A DNA stretch of 64,000 bases from an uncultured Bradyrhizobium sp. (GCF_947648125.1 NZ_CANSMR010000001.1:248001-312000), one strand, 5' to 3'; shown: positions 35,523 through 45,695, counted from the first letter of the stretch. Numbers and translations: made by a program. Notes: generated from the letters alone by a model not told the origin.

Positions 35523-36400
35523 CTGACCTGCTCCCCTGAAAGACCTCGGCTTTAGGTTAGGGGTCTGCTCTCGATCGATGCGAGTGGCGGACCAGAGGTT
35601 GACGAGCTTCGTTAGCACGTCGGTGAAATAAGCCAGCCGTCGGTATGCGCGTCGGTATAGATGCCCGGGAATGTCCCGATCGATGTTGAAATAGACAGAG
35701 CGGCGTTGCTCGCCTTGAGCCCGTAGGCTCCGGGTGTCGATTCCCTTGAAGGAAGGCAACGCCATGAACAAAACTGCCCTATCTCGCGCACATCGCGTCA
35801 CGCCGCGCATGGAAGAAGCGTGGCAAGCTGTGGATGCCTGCTTCGGACGCTTCTGTCTGACCGCCGGCATCGAAGCGCTGCACGCGATGATGGCCGCCGA
35901 TGTCGAGGATCTGTGCGGTCGCCGGCAAGCCCGGAGCCCATAGCGACGTGGTCACCGCTGGGGCAGCACGCGCGGCAAGATTGGCTATCAGGGCGGCAAG
36001 GTCGATATCATCGGCCCCCGGGTGCGCGGACCCGACGGCGAGGGGATGCCATTGCCGAGCTGGACAACAGCGGCAGCCGAGGACTGGCTCGGCAAGACGG
36101 CCATGAACCTGATGCTGATCGGGGTCGCCACCCGCAAGATCGGGCGCGCCGTCCGGCTGCCGGAAGGGCCACTTCCGCGCGTCGACGGTGAGGGGACGTC
36201 GAAGTCGGCCGTCTCGCGCCGGTTCGTGCCGCTGTCGCAGCAGCGATTGGAGGAAGGGCGCGCCAGCGACATCTCCAAGCTCGATCTGCTCGTCATTCAG
36301 ATCGACGGCCTGCACGTGGCCGAGGACATCGTGCTCATCGCCGCCATCGGCATCGACGGTAACGGCGACAAGCACATTCTCGGGCTGGTCGAGGGCGCCA

Positions 36401-37797
36401 GGGAGCTATGCCTGAATCTAGGTGATGGGGCCGATCAGGCGGCGTGGCTTTTCTGGGTCGGAATGACCTCGATGCCGTCGGCAAATCTGACACCGGCGAT
36501 GATCTTCGGCAACTGATTTGTGCCTTTCAATCGACGCCAGGTTTTCGAGGCTGCTTCGATCAGCTTGAACACCATGAGCTTGGCAGTCTGTGGCGACAAC
36601 GCTCCCTTGGTCCGAACTGTTCTGTGTCGCACCGTGGCGAATACGCTTTCGATCGGATTGGTGGTTCGCAAGTGGACCCAGTGCTCGGCAGGAAAGTCGT
36701 AGAATGCCAGCAGATCGTCGCGATCCTTGATCAGGCAATCAACAGCATGTGCATATTTGGCGCCGTATTTTTCGGCGAAGGTTTCGAGTGCAAGCTCCGC
36801 GACGGCCCGGCTCGGCGCCATCGAGATGCCCTGCAGGGCTTTCTTCATGCCGCCCTGCACGGAGCTCGGAACCTTGTTGAGCACGTTGACGGTCTTGTGC
36901 TGCCAGCAGCGCTGTCGTCGCGTGCCAGGGAAGAGCTCGTCGAGCGCCTTCCAGAAGCCGAGCGCGCCGTCGCCGACCGCCAGTTCAGGCGCGATCTGCA
37001 GTCCGCGCCGCCGGATATCGATCAGAAGTTCGCGCCAGCTCTGGGTACTCTCGCGCACGCCGACCTGGAAGCCGATAAGTTCCTTCTTGCCTTCGGGTGT
37101 CGCACCGATCAGCACCAGCATGCACTCGCTGTGATCCTCCATCCGGGCCTGCAGGAAGACGCCGTCGGCCCAGACGTAGACATAGCGCCGCGTCGACAGA
37201 TCGCGCGTCTGCCAGCGCTCGTACTCGCCCTGCCATTGCCCCTTCAGGCTTGAAATCACCGATGGCGACAGGTTCGGCGCATCCTTGCCGAGCAGCGCCG
37301 AGAGCGCTTCCTGGAAATCGCCGGTCGAGATGCCGCGCAGATAGAGGATCGGCAGCAGGGCATCCAGGCTCTTCGTCCGCCGCGCCCACAGCGGCAGGAT
37401 CGCCGAGGTGAAGCGGATCCGATCAGCTCCGGTCGCACCGCGGTCTCTGACCTTGGGTCGGGCGACCTCGATCGCGCCGATCCCCGCGGCAATCTTACGC
37501 GCAGGGCCAAAGCCGTGCCGAACCACCCTGGCGCGGCCATCCGGCAGCTTCAGCTCCGCCGTCGTCTCCAGAAAGGCCTGCAGCTCGATCTCGACGGCCC
37601 GCGCCAGCAACTCACGGGCTCCATTTCGCAGAATTTCTGTCAGTGGATCGTCAACCGCAGACGGCTGACGGAAAGCTAGAATGTTGGTAGTCTCGTTCAT
37701 GGCGTATCGCTCTCCTTGAGAGGTTCTGGCAGGCTCGACACCCGCCTCGATACGCCGCCTCTCTCAATCCGTCATGACCCACTTTCCCGCATAGCTC
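36401..37797 (-). mobile_element. IS256-family element, type A copy 2 (intact, nested)
   Basis: 1397 bp, flanked by the 9-base direct repeat AGGGCGCCA at 36392-36400 and 37798-37806, a target duplication of the expected size. The ends carry inverted GAGCTATGC. It lies inside the type B transposase gene. An intact transposase suggests recent activity. Confidence 0.88.
36435..37700 (-). CDS. IS256-family transposase (intact)
   Basis: A 421-residue mutator-type transposase. DDE candidates are the Asp in YVYVWADGVFLQ, the Asp in ELAVGDGALGFWKA and the Glu in TTNPIESVFATVRHRT. CWQHKTVNVLNK and the C-terminal KTWRRLKG are typical of the family. Full length and uninterrupted, unlike copy 1. Confidence 0.93.
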   Translation of the reverse strand: MNETTNILAFRQPSAVDDPLTEILRNGARELLARAVEIELQAFLETTAELKLPDGRARVVRHGFGPARKIAAGIGAIEVARPKVRDRGATGADRIRFTSAILPLWARRTKSLDALLPILYLRGISTGDFQEALSALLGKDAPNLSPSVISSLKGQWQGEYERWQTRDLSTRRYVYVWADGVFLQARMEDHSECMLVLIGATPEGKKELIGFQVGVRESTQSWRELLIDIRRRGLQIAPELAVGDGALGFWKALDELFPGTRRQRCWQHKTVNVLNKVPSSVQGGMKKALQGISMAPSRAVAELALETFAEKYGAKYAHAVDCLIKDRDDLLAFYDFPAEHWVHLRTTNPIESVFATVRHRTVRTKGALSPQTAKLMVFKLIEAASKTWRRLKGTNQLPKIIAGVRFADGIEVIPTQKSHAA

Positions 37798-38184
37798 AGG
37801 GCGCCACCGAGAATGCCGCAGCGGTGCAGGCCCTACTCGACAACCTCGTGGCGTGCGGGCTCGATCCCAAGCAGCCGCGCCTGTTCGTTCTCGATGGCGC
37901 CAAGGCGCTGTCCAAGGCCGTCAAGGCGACGTTCGGTCGGACGACGCCGATCCACGCTGTCAGGTGCACAAGGCGCGCAATATCGCCGAGCGCTCCCCGA
38001 AGAAGCATGTTGCCAGCGTCCGCCGAACACCGCGCAAGGCGTGGGAGCTGGATGATGCCAATGAAGCGGAGCGCTGCGTCGCTTTCTGCTGCACACCCAG
38101 CCGGACGGCTGCGCCAAATCCTCTCCGCTCTCACCGCCGCGCTTCAGGCCGCTCCAGCCTGAAGCCAGAGTTCTACAGAGTTCT

Positions 38185-38410
38185 TCACGGACGACTCGTT
38201 ACATGTACGATCACTCGATAATCGTGCCCAAGCGCCGACCACGTTTCGGGCGGGTCGACGAAATCGATCTCGATGTGAACACGCTGCTCCTCGATCCCGA
38301 GCGTCGAGACCTTGAGGAAGCCGGCTGGGTCGACACGTGTCACTGTTCCACGAAGCGCCGGACATCCTTCGGCCCTGGGGTCACAGCAGCCGATATGATC
38401 GGCTCCCGAC
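38185..38410 (-). pseudogene. RND efflux periplasmic adaptor, C-terminal fragment
   Basis: RGTVTRVDPAGFLKVSTLG and IEEQRVHIEIDFVDPPETW resemble the C-terminal beta-barrel and membrane-proximal domains of HlyD/MFP adaptors. The frame ends at 38185, and nothing upstream matches, so only the tail remains. Confidence 0.55.
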
Positions 38411-38449
38411 AGCAGTGCCCAAGTACTGCTTGACGGGGCGAGAACGGGA

Positions 38450-39331
38450 TCATACAGCTTTCTGGTAATCGGTCGGCGAGATGCCGACGATCTTCCGGAA
38501 AGTGTTGCAGAAGTGGCTTTGATCCGCAAACCCGCATTCGAGCGCGATGACCTTTTGGGCGACCTTGCGACGGCGCAACATTTCCTGTGCCTTGGTCACC
38601 CGCGCGTGGATGACATAGGAATAGGGGGGTATCCCGAAAGCGATCTTGAACCTGCGAGAAAAATGGAAGGGGCTCATGCCGACGGCGTTTGCGAGCTCGT
38701 CCAAGCTAATATTCTCGGCCAGGCGGGCCTCTATCAATTCGATAATCCGTTTCCTCTGTGCCGCCGTAAGGGCCGCGCCGGAGTCGTCGGTCAAACGGAC
38801 CATGGCGTAGTGGCGCAGAAGATGCACGGAAAGTTGGCTACGCACGGCGTCAACCATCAGGCGCTGCCCTAACCTGCCGCATTTCAGCTCGGCCTCGAGC
38901 ATGTTGAAACAGTTCAAGATAAAGGGGTCTTCCCCCGAAACTCGATCTGCGATCTCGATAGATTGCGGGTCGCGGTCGAATACACCTTCGGCGGCGGATA
39001 CGATCCCTTCGTGGCCGAGATAAATGTGACGGACCTCGATCGGATCACGCCAAGTCCAGGTGGATCGTTCTGCACGGGTGAGCAGGGAAATCCGTCCCCG
39101 GCCCACGATCGCTTCCTCCCATAATCTGCCGGTGGATCGTCGCATTGATGTCGACGAGCCACCATAAGCGACGATCATGTAATCACGCATCGGCGGGATC
39201 GCTGCCGCCTGACTTTCGTAGTGATAACCCTTCAGGGTAACGCCCTTCCAGTTCTGGTGCGAAGAATCCAGTGTCTCTACCCCCGGAATCCATTGAGGTA
39301 TTCTATCAGGTGGCACAAGAAACTTACTCAT
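38450..39331 (-). CDS. AraC-family transcriptional regulator
   Basis: A 293-residue regulator. The double HTH lies at the C-terminus: ISLDELANAVGMSPFHFSRRFKIAFGIPPYSY and KVIALECGFADQSHFCNTFRKIVGISPTDYQ in two parts. The ATG at 39331 is preferred over one 51 bases upstream because a GGGAGAAG ribosome site precedes it. It stands between IS debris and a broken IclR gene; the target is unknown. Confidence 0.85.
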   Translation of the reverse strand: MSKFLVPPDRIPQWIPGVETLDSSHQNWKGVTLKGYHYESQAAAIPPMRDYMIVAYGGSSTSMRRSTGRLWEEAIVGRGRISLLTRAERSTWTWRDPIEVRHIYLGHEGIVSAAEGVFDRDPQSIEIADRVSGEDPFILNCFNMLEAELKCGRLGQRLMVDAVRSQLSVHLLRHYAMVRLTDDSGAALTAAQRKRIIELIEARLAENISLDELANAVGMSPFHFSRRFKIAFGIPPYSYVIHARVTKAQEMLRRRKVAQKVIALECGFADQSHFCNTFRKIVGISPTDYQKAV

Positions 39332-39599
39332 CGCTTCTCCCTGTCCTGCATCTTCCGGGCTCAGGAAGCAGTTCTGCGGCAAATCATCGCGTCTTGGACC
39401 GCCGTTCCGTTCTTAAAGATGTCAGTGCATTCGGGCATTTTTTTCCGATCCCTTAGATGCCGGCCTTGCTGCGCTACGCGGCAGACACCGGTGAAGACAG
39501 CAGCCCGCTCTGACTTGCGCGCCAAGCTCCTTGCCGAACTCCGCTCTCGTGGCCGCGAGGACCATGCTGCGATTCCCGCTCCGCTAAGAGGATAACGCG

Positions 39600-40292
39600 A
39601 TGGTCGCGGCGTCGACGATCACTGCGATAACGCCTTCCCGCATCGGGCAGGTCGTGCGATCCTGCGACCCGAGGCCTAGCGGTCCGCCAGACCGGTTCGA
39701 ACAAGAACATGCCAAGTGGAGCGGTCGCACGGTGTCACATAAGGTTGCGCGGCATGGTGTCACAGGGCAATCTCCGAAACAGACGTCGCTCTCGATCCAT
39801 TCGCGCGTCAAAGAATGTGATGGGCCGCCGCAGTTAAAGACTAGGATGGGCGAGCCGTCGCGGGGAACAAGGGGCGCGGCGACTGCATTCACGTCGTTTC
39901 GCCATTCGCCAAAGGAACTGCAATAGCCACGCGTGACGTAGCTTTCGATGGCGGCTTCGATGCCCGGCTGGACCAAGCTCCAATTTTCACCCTCGTGATC
40001 TCGGAGTTCATCGATGATCTCAGGGTGGCCATTCGATAGCGTGCCGCATCGGGGGCGTGGCTGAGGTATCCCAGCTTGTGTAACCTATAGGTTAGGCGCG
40101 ATATGCTGGACTTGGAAATTCCCGTCCGAGCGGCGAAATCCCTGTTGCCGAGCGCCTCGCCCTCGCGGCCACGGCCCGCAGGATTTCCAGACCGCGCCAA
40201 AGGTGACCACGGAATTTCCGGTCTGCCCCGCATCGGGGTTGCGTTCCTTCCTTGGCCTCATCCGGCTCTTCACCTGAAGCGTAGCCGGCCAA
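39600..40292 (-). pseudogene. IclR-family regulator, frameshifted
   Basis: Pieces of one IclR protein occur in three frames, leftward: GLEILRAVAARAR (40260-40200), EALGNRDFAARTGISKSSIS and RLTYRLHKLGYLSHAPDAARY (HTH), then VQPGIEAAIESYVTRGYCSS, NDVNAVAAPLVPRDGSPIL and FNCGGPSHSLTREWIE from the effector domain. At least two indels separate them. It lies divergent from the ketone-degradation cluster and may have been its regulator. Confidence 0.75.
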
Positions 40293-40335
40293 GAATTAGG
40301 CTGAAACAGCTCCCTCGGTCAAGTTGCAAAATAAT

Positions 40336-40354
40336 ATTCCGCCTGTCGGAATAA
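40336..40354. promoter_or_regulatory. inverted repeat upstream of the broken IclR gene
   Basis: TATTCCG and CGGAATA flank a 5-base spacer (CCTGT), a perfect 7-5-7 inverted repeat. The form resembles IclR-type operators. It lies in the divergent region between the broken regulator and the hydrolase-led operon. Confidence 0.55.
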
Positions 40355-40844
40355 ATACCTCTCCGCTCGCGCGGCACAGGCGCGGCACAGGTCGGGACTT
40401 CGTAACGACTGAAGAAATGAGTTCTCCTGCAGCTCGACGCATTAAAGGCCAAGGCGGTGAAGCAGCCGTGACGAGGACAAATGGCACCGGGTGCGCGGCC
40501 GCACCAGCTCGGAAGGAAGAGACCGCTTGATTAAGGTCACAGTATCTCGCGCGTCTCTTCCGCACTTACGAGCACGTTCGGCACGCTTCGCGTGCCGAAC
40601 GGATTGCATCCTGCTGCAAGGCCCGGCTTGGCGGCGTTCCAGCCCATGCTACGCGGGATGCGCGCGCCTCGCCCGGGCAGCAAGAAAATACAGTGTATCG
40701 AGCAAGAGCATCCAATACAGGCCACTTCAACGCTTTCTAGAATCGAAAACTGGTAGGAGGACGCACGACCCGCGTGTGCCGAGTTGGATACCGACTGGGC
40801 AGACGAGGCATCTGCAAGACAAACCGATCTCTGGGAGGAGAAAT
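40355..40844. other. leader region of the cyclic-ketone cluster
   Basis: About 490 bases with no convincing gene. A GGGAGGAG ribosome site at its end serves the hydrolase. A frame open through part of it is in line with the hydrolase but lacks family similarity, so I treat it as untranslated. Confidence 0.45.
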
Positions 40845-41747
40845 ATGGCAATCAACAAGGAAGCCGGCGCGCTGCGCGCGCTTTATCAGAGTTGGACCGA
40901 CCAGATGGTCGCAAATCCGAATCTCACCATCCTGAATCTGCGCAGCATGTTCGACGAATGGGGCCAGCCCGCGCTGGAGCCCGAAAACGTCAGCTACAAG
41001 AGCGATCACGCTGGCGGGGTCGAGGCGATCTGGGCGCTGCCCGCGGGCGCTGACACGTCACGCGTCATCGTCTACACCCATGGCGGCGGATTTGCCGTGG
41101 GCTCCGCCGACAGCCACCGCAAGATGGCCGGGCATCTGGCCAAGGCGCTGGGTGTGACTTCGGTCGTGCTGCACTATCGCCGCGCGCCAGAACACCCATT
41201 CCCCGCGCAGATCGAGGACGCGATCACGGCCTACAAGGCGTTGCTGGCCCAAGGGTTTGAGCCCAAGAACATCCTTACTGCTGGTGACAGTGCGGGTGGC
41301 AACCTGGCCATCGCCAGCGTCCTGAAGTGCCGTGACCTTGGACTGCCGCTGCCGGGCGCGGTGATCGTCTATTCGCCTTGGCTAGACATGGCGCTACGCG
41401 GCGCCACGCTGCAAACGAACGCCGCCACCGATGCGCTGGTCAGCCGCAGCATTCTTGAGGCGATGCGGGGCATGTTCCTTGGCAGTCAGACCGACCCACT
41501 GGACAAGCTGGCGAACCCGCTGGAGAACGATTTCACGGGCTTCCCGCCGCTCTATATCACCTGCGGTGGAGCAGAGACGCTTCAGAGCGATTCCAAGACG
41601 CTTTTTGACAAGGCCAAGGCGCAAGGTGTGAAGGCGACGCTTTCGGTCGTGCCGGGCATGCAGCACGTCTTCCCGGCCCTGTCGGGCCGCGCCCCCGAGG
41701 CGGATCAGGAACTGGCGCGCATCGCCGCTTGGTATCGCTCGCTCTAA
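40845..41747 (+). CDS. alpha/beta hydrolase, HSL/lactone-hydrolase type
   Basis: A 300-residue hormone-sensitive-lipase-family hydrolase. Oxyanion motif HGGGF near residues 70-74, nucleophile in GDSAGG near 146-151, acid in the DPL region and His in GMQHVFP. It leads a cluster with a Baeyer-Villiger monooxygenase, and homologues hydrolyse lactones made by such enzymes (MlhB, ChnC types). It should open the lactone to a hydroxy acid. Confidence 0.88.
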   Translation: MAINKEAGALRALYQSWTDQMVANPNLTILNLRSMFDEWGQPALEPENVSYKSDHAGGVEAIWALPAGADTSRVIVYTHGGGFAVGSADSHRKMAGHLAKALGVTSVVLHYRRAPEHPFPAQIEDAITAYKALLAQGFEPKNILTAGDSAGGNLAIASVLKCRDLGLPLPGAVIVYSPWLDMALRGATLQTNAATDALVSRSILEAMRGMFLGSQTDPLDKLANPLENDFTGFPPLYITCGGAETLQSDSKTLFDKAKAQGVKATLSVVPGMQHVFPALSGRAPEADQELARIAAWYRSL

Positions 41748-41862
41748 TCGAGTGGCCCTGCGTCCCGGGCGGGCGTAGTGCCATCCTTCATCCATCACAA
41801 TCGAATGGTCCGTTAACCGCGTCTTCGGCGCGACGGCGGAGCCATATCCAAGGAGGAAGACC

Positions 41863-43503
41863 ATGCACAAGACACTTGAAAAGACCCGGACCAAAGGCGC
41901 GGATTATGACGCCGTCGTCGTCGGCGCCGGGTTCGGTGGCTTATATTCCGTCCACAAGCTGCGCAACGAACAGGGCATGAACGTCAAGGCCTATGACAGT
42001 GCGGGCGATGTCGGCGGGACGTGGTACTGGAACCGCTATCCCGGCGCGCTGTCGGATACCGAAAGCTTCGTCTACCGCTTTTCCTTTGACAAGAAGTTGC
42101 TGCAGCGGGGCCGCTGGAAGACTCGCTATCTGACCCAGCCCGAGATCCTCGAATACATGAACGAGGTCGCCGACCATCTCGATCTGCGCCGCAGTTACGA
42201 ATTTAACACCAAGGTCACGGCCGCCCACTTCGATGAAGCAACCGGGTTGTGGAAGGTGACGACCGACAAGGGCCAGAGCGTCACGGCAAAGTATCTGATC
42301 ACTGGTCTCGGGCTCTTGTCGGCCACGAACCTTCCGAAGTTCAAGGGAATCGAAACCTTCAGGGGCAAGATCCTGCATACCGGCGCTTGGCCCGAAGGCG
42401 TGGATCTGACCGGCAAGCGTGTTGGTGTCATTGGCACCGGTTCGACCGGCGTTCAGGTGATTACTGCCACCGCACCGATCGCCAAGCACCTGACTGTGTT
42501 CCAGCGTTCGGCGCAATATGTCGTTCCGATCGGCAATACGCCGCAGGATGCCGAGACGATCGCAAGCCAGAAGGCCAGCTACGACGAGATCTGGAAGCAG
42601 GTGAAATCGTCGGTCGTGGCCTTCGGCTTCGAGGAAAGCACCGTTCCGGCCGAGACCGCCACGCCCGAGGAACTTGAGCGCGTGTTCGAGGCGGCGTGGC
42701 GACGCGGCGGCGGCTTCTATTTCATGTTTGGCACCTTCTGCGACATCGCGACCAGCCAGGTCGCCAATGACGCGGCGGCGAATTTCATCAAGAAGAAGAT
42801 CACCCAGATCGTCAAAGACCCCGAAATAGCTAAGAAGCTGACGCCCAAGGACATCTATGCCAAGCGTCCGCTCTGCGGGAACGACTACTACGACGTCTAC
42901 AATCGCGACAATGTTACACTGGCCGATGTGAAGGCCGACCCGATCGCCGAGTTCACCCCAACGGGCATTCGGCTTGCCAGCGGGGCAGAGCACGAGCTGG
43001 ACGTTGTCATCTTCGCCACCGGGTTCGATGCCGTTGACGGCAACTACACCCGGATCGACATGCGCGGCAGGAACGGCGTGACCTTGCGCGATAAGTGGAA
43101 GGACGGCCCACTTGGCTATCTGGGCATGATGGAGACGGACTTCCCGAACTTCTTCATGATCCTCGGCCCCAACGGTCCCTTCACCAACCTCCCGCCCAGC
43201 ATCGAGACGCAGGTGGAATGGATCTCCGATGTGATCGAGATGATGGAGGTCAAGGGCCTGAATTCCATCGAGCCGACCGCGGCGGCGCGCGACGAATGGG
43301 TGGGCCAGTGCCGCACGATCGCCGACGCGACCCTTTTCCCGAAAGCCGAATCCTGGATCTTCGGCGCAAACATCCCCGGCAAGAAGAACGCAGTGATGTT
43401 CTACATGGCGGGCCTCGGCAACTATCGTAACGCGATCAACACGGTGAAGGATGGCGGTTATCAGACTTTGATCTTCGATCAAGCGACGGAAGAAGTGGCC
43501 TGA
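41863..43503 (+). CDS. Baeyer-Villiger monooxygenase (cyclohexanone monooxygenase-like)
   Basis: A 546-residue class I BVMO. FAD Rossmann motif GAGFGG at 21-26, NADPH Rossmann motif GTGSTG at 191-196, and the fingerprint FRGKILHTGAW (F166 to W176) before it. Length matches cyclohexanone monooxygenase. The ribosome site AAGGAGG is strong. It would insert oxygen next to a ketone to give a lactone or ester, using FAD, NADPH and O2. Confidence 0.93.
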   Translation: MHKTLEKTRTKGADYDAVVVGAGFGGLYSVHKLRNEQGMNVKAYDSAGDVGGTWYWNRYPGALSDTESFVYRFSFDKKLLQRGRWKTRYLTQPEILEYMNEVADHLDLRRSYEFNTKVTAAHFDEATGLWKVTTDKGQSVTAKYLITGLGLLSATNLPKFKGIETFRGKILHTGAWPEGVDLTGKRVGVIGTGSTGVQVITATAPIAKHLTVFQRSAQYVVPIGNTPQDAETIASQKASYDEIWKQVKSSVVAFGFEESTVPAETATPEELERVFEAAWRRGGGFYFMFGTFCDIATSQVANDAAANFIKKKITQIVKDPEIAKKLTPKDIYAKRPLCGNDYYDVYNRDNVTLADVKADPIAEFTPTGIRLASGAEHELDVVIFATGFDAVDGNYTRIDMRGRNGVTLRDKWKDGPLGYLGMMETDFPNFFMILGPNGPFTNLPPSIETQVEWISDVIEMMEVKGLNSIEPTAAARDEWVGQCRTIADATLFPKAESWIFGANIPGKKNAVMFYMAGLGNYRNAINTVKDGGYQTLIFDQATEEVA

Positions 43504-43577
43504 GTTCGCCCACCTCGCCGAAAGCCAACTAATGGCTTTCGGCATGAATGACTGTGCAGATCAAGGGAGGAAAACCA

Positions 43578-44330
43578 ATGAAACGAATTCAAGACAAGGT
43601 GGCGCTTGTCACAGGCGCCGCCATGGGCATGGGCAAGGCCCATGCCGAGGTTCTGGCTGCCGAAGGGGCCTATGTCTTCGTCTGCGACCGCGACGCGGCT
43701 GCGGGCAAGGCGGTAGCCGACGGCATCGTTGCGAAAGGTGGCAAGGCCGAGTTCCTGGCACTGGACGTCACGAAGGAAGGCGATTGGGCGGTCGCCGTCG
43801 ATACCGTCAAGGCGAAAGCCGGGAAGCTGAATATCCTGGTCAACAACGCGGGCATTCTCATCCTGAAACCCGCGCATGAAACCACGAACGAGGAGTGGGA
43901 CAGCGTCTTCAACGTGAACGTGCGCGGTGTATGGCTTGGCATTCGGGCCTTCGTCCCGCTGATGAAAGGTAACGGCGGGTCGGTGATCAACATTTCGTCG
44001 ATATATGGCATCGTTGGCGCGCCCTCAGCAGGGGCCTACATCGCCTCAAAAGGGGCTGTCAGGCTTCTGACGAAATCCTGCGCGGTCGATCTGATCCAGT
44101 TCGGTATTCGTGTGAACTCGGTCCATCCCGGTGTCATCGACACGCCCATGACCAAGGATCTGCTCCACGGTGACCCCGAGACCCGCAAGGCGATCATGGG
44201 CGCTACGCTCTACGACCGGCCGTGCCAGCCGATTGAGGTGTCGAAGGTAGTTCTGTTCCTTGCTTCGGACGAATCCTCGTTCGTGCACGGTGCGGAACTG
44301 GTGGTCGACGGTGGCTACACCGCCAACTGA
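43578..44330 (+). CDS. SDR-family alcohol dehydrogenase (cyclohexanol dehydrogenase-like)
   Basis: A 250-residue classical SDR. Cofactor motif TGAAMGMG, NNAG, catalytic Ser in INISS and the YxxxK pair in AYIASKGA are all present. Asp in VCDRD suggests NAD preference. The ATG at 43578 follows GGGAGGAAAA. Next to the BVMO it should convert a cyclic alcohol to the ketone substrate. Confidence 0.92.
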   Translation: MKRIQDKVALVTGAAMGMGKAHAEVLAAEGAYVFVCDRDAAAGKAVADGIVAKGGKAEFLALDVTKEGDWAVAVDTVKAKAGKLNILVNNAGILILKPAHETTNEEWDSVFNVNVRGVWLGIRAFVPLMKGNGGSVINISSIYGIVGAPSAGAYIASKGAVRLLTKSCAVDLIQFGIRVNSVHPGVIDTPMTKDLLHGDPETRKAIMGATLYDRPCQPIEVSKVVLFLASDESSFVHGAELVVDGGYTAN

Positions 44331-44633
44331 CGCCATCTTTGCCGGTTGCGGATCCGCTACTGCTGGCAGTTTGCCTGTCGGCAGTCAGCAATCGGGGCGG
44401 TCGGAAAGCGCGCTAGTTGTGGTGTGATAGGTCAAGTTGCGAAATTGGACATCAAAACGGAGGGAAACCGGATCGCGAAGTTCTTCTAACGCTGCAGAAG
44501 CGAGGGTTGGAGAACCCCCTTCGGCAAGGCGGAAGCGTCGATCGTCCGAAAAAGAGCGATGGTTTCCTGCCGGATTCCAATGACCGCGCATCCACACGGC
44601 AACAATCGTGGATGCGCTCTGAGAGAGAGGAAT
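44331..44633. other. intergenic region before the zinc alcohol dehydrogenase
   Basis: About 300 bases with no recognised gene or RNA. A GAGAGAGG ribosome site ends it. Confidence 0.45.
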
Positions 44634-45695
44634 ATGATCATGCATTGTCAGTGCGTTCATGAATTTGGCCAGCCCCTGCGCGCGGATCACAGGCCGGATC
44701 TGACCCCTCAGGGAACCGAAGTCGTCCTCTCCGTGACCGCCGCCGGTGTCTGTCACACCGACCTGCATATCCGCGACGGCGGTTACGATCTTGGTCACGG
44801 CCGCCGACTGGAATTCGCGAAGCGCGGGATTGAACTGCCGCGGGTGATGGGGCACGAAACCGTAGGTGAAGTGGTCGCCAAGGGTCCGGATGCGGGCAAG
44901 TTCGACACCGGAAAGATCTATGTGGTCTATCCCTGGATCGGTTGCGGCACCTGCGCGACCTGTGTCTCGGGGGAAGAGCAACTGTGCCTGACGCCAAAGT
45001 TTCTCGGCATTCACGTTGACGGCGGCTATGCCACGCAGATCCGCGTGCCTCATCCGAAATATCTCTATGACATCGGAAGCATCCCTCCCGAAACCGCCGC
45101 ACCGCTGGCCTGTTCGGGGCTTACGGCCTATGGCGCGCTCAAGAAGGTCGAGAGTACGCTGAAGGATCACGCTCTTCTGGTCATCGGCGCCGGCGGGCTG
45201 GGGCTGATGTGCGCACAGCTGCTGCAAGCGCTGGATGCCAAGGCTCCCGTGTTCGTTGACATCGATCCTGTCAAACGGGCGTCGGCCCTCGCCGCGGGGG
45301 CGTGCGCGGCAATTGACCCCAGCGCCTCGGATGCCGTGGCGCAAATTCATGCTGCGGCTGGCGAGGCGCCTGTGGCGGCGATCGATTTCGTCGGCGCCGA
45401 GGCGACTGCCGAACTCGGGTTCAACGCCCTGGGCAAGAGCGGAACATACGTCATCGTCGGGCTTTTCGGCGGTGCTGCCCCTTGGGCGCTTCCCCTCATT
45501 GCCCTGCGCTCTCTCACGATCCGCGGCAGCTATGCCGGTTCACCCGGAGAGTTCTCGGAACTGATGGAGCTTGCCCGAAATCGCGCGATCAATCCAATTC
45601 CCACGACCTGCTACAAGCTGGACGAGGCAGAAACCGTGCTGAACAGCCTCGCCGCAGGCAAGATCGTTGGTCGGGCAATTCTGGCCGATGCGTAA
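44634..45695 (+). CDS. zinc-dependent alcohol dehydrogenase
   Basis: A 353-residue MDR-family dehydrogenase. Catalytic zinc ligands are Cys in AAGVCHTDLH and His/Glu in VMGHETVGEV; structural zinc Cys cluster in GCGTCATCVSGEEQLC; cofactor motif GAGGLG. In this cluster it may oxidise the omega-hydroxy acid from lactone cleavage, as ChnD does for 6-hydroxyhexanoate. ATG 44634 or the in-frame ATG six bases later are both possible. Confidence 0.92.
   Translation: MIMHCQCVHEFGQPLRADHRPDLTPQGTEVVLSVTAAGVCHTDLHIRDGGYDLGHGRRLEFAKRGIELPRVMGHETVGEVVAKGPDAGKFDTGKIYVVYPWIGCGTCATCVSGEEQLCLTPKFLGIHVDGGYATQIRVPHPKYLYDIGSIPPETAAPLACSGLTAYGALKKVESTLKDHALLVIGAGGLGLMCAQLLQALDAKAPVFVDIDPVKRASALAAGACAAIDPSASDAVAQIHAAAGEAPVAAIDFVGAEATAELGFNALGKSGTYVIVGLFGGAAPWALPLIALRSLTIRGSYAGSPGEFSELMELARNRAINPIPTTCYKLDEAETVLNSLAAGKIVGRAILADA

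Larger units (their letters stand above)
35764..38165 (+). pseudogene. IS256 type B transposase, interrupted by IS256 type A
   Basis: The first part (35764-36400) reads MNKTALSRAHRVTPRMEEAW, changes frame near 35940, and continues RGPDGEGMPLPSW, LLVIQIDGLHVAED and ILGLVEGA. It resumes after the inserted element at 37798 with TENAAAVQALLDNL and LFVLDGAKALSKAVKATFG, then degrades with more frame changes. The continuity across the insertion shows nested transposition. Ends of the outer element were not identified. Confidence 0.75.

Noticed and set aside
35283-35870. Leftward 195-codon frame upstream of the type B IS256 gene
   Set aside because: It crosses the AraC fragment and transposase start on the opposite strand. 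The segment DIPGHLYRRAYRRLAYFTDV looks somewhat coding but could not be linked to a family.
41941-43545. Long leftward open frame (534 codons) opposite the Baeyer-Villiger monooxygenase gene
   Set aside because: It mirrors the BVMO gene in GC-rich DNA, shows no family features and would require full overlap with an unmistakable enzyme.
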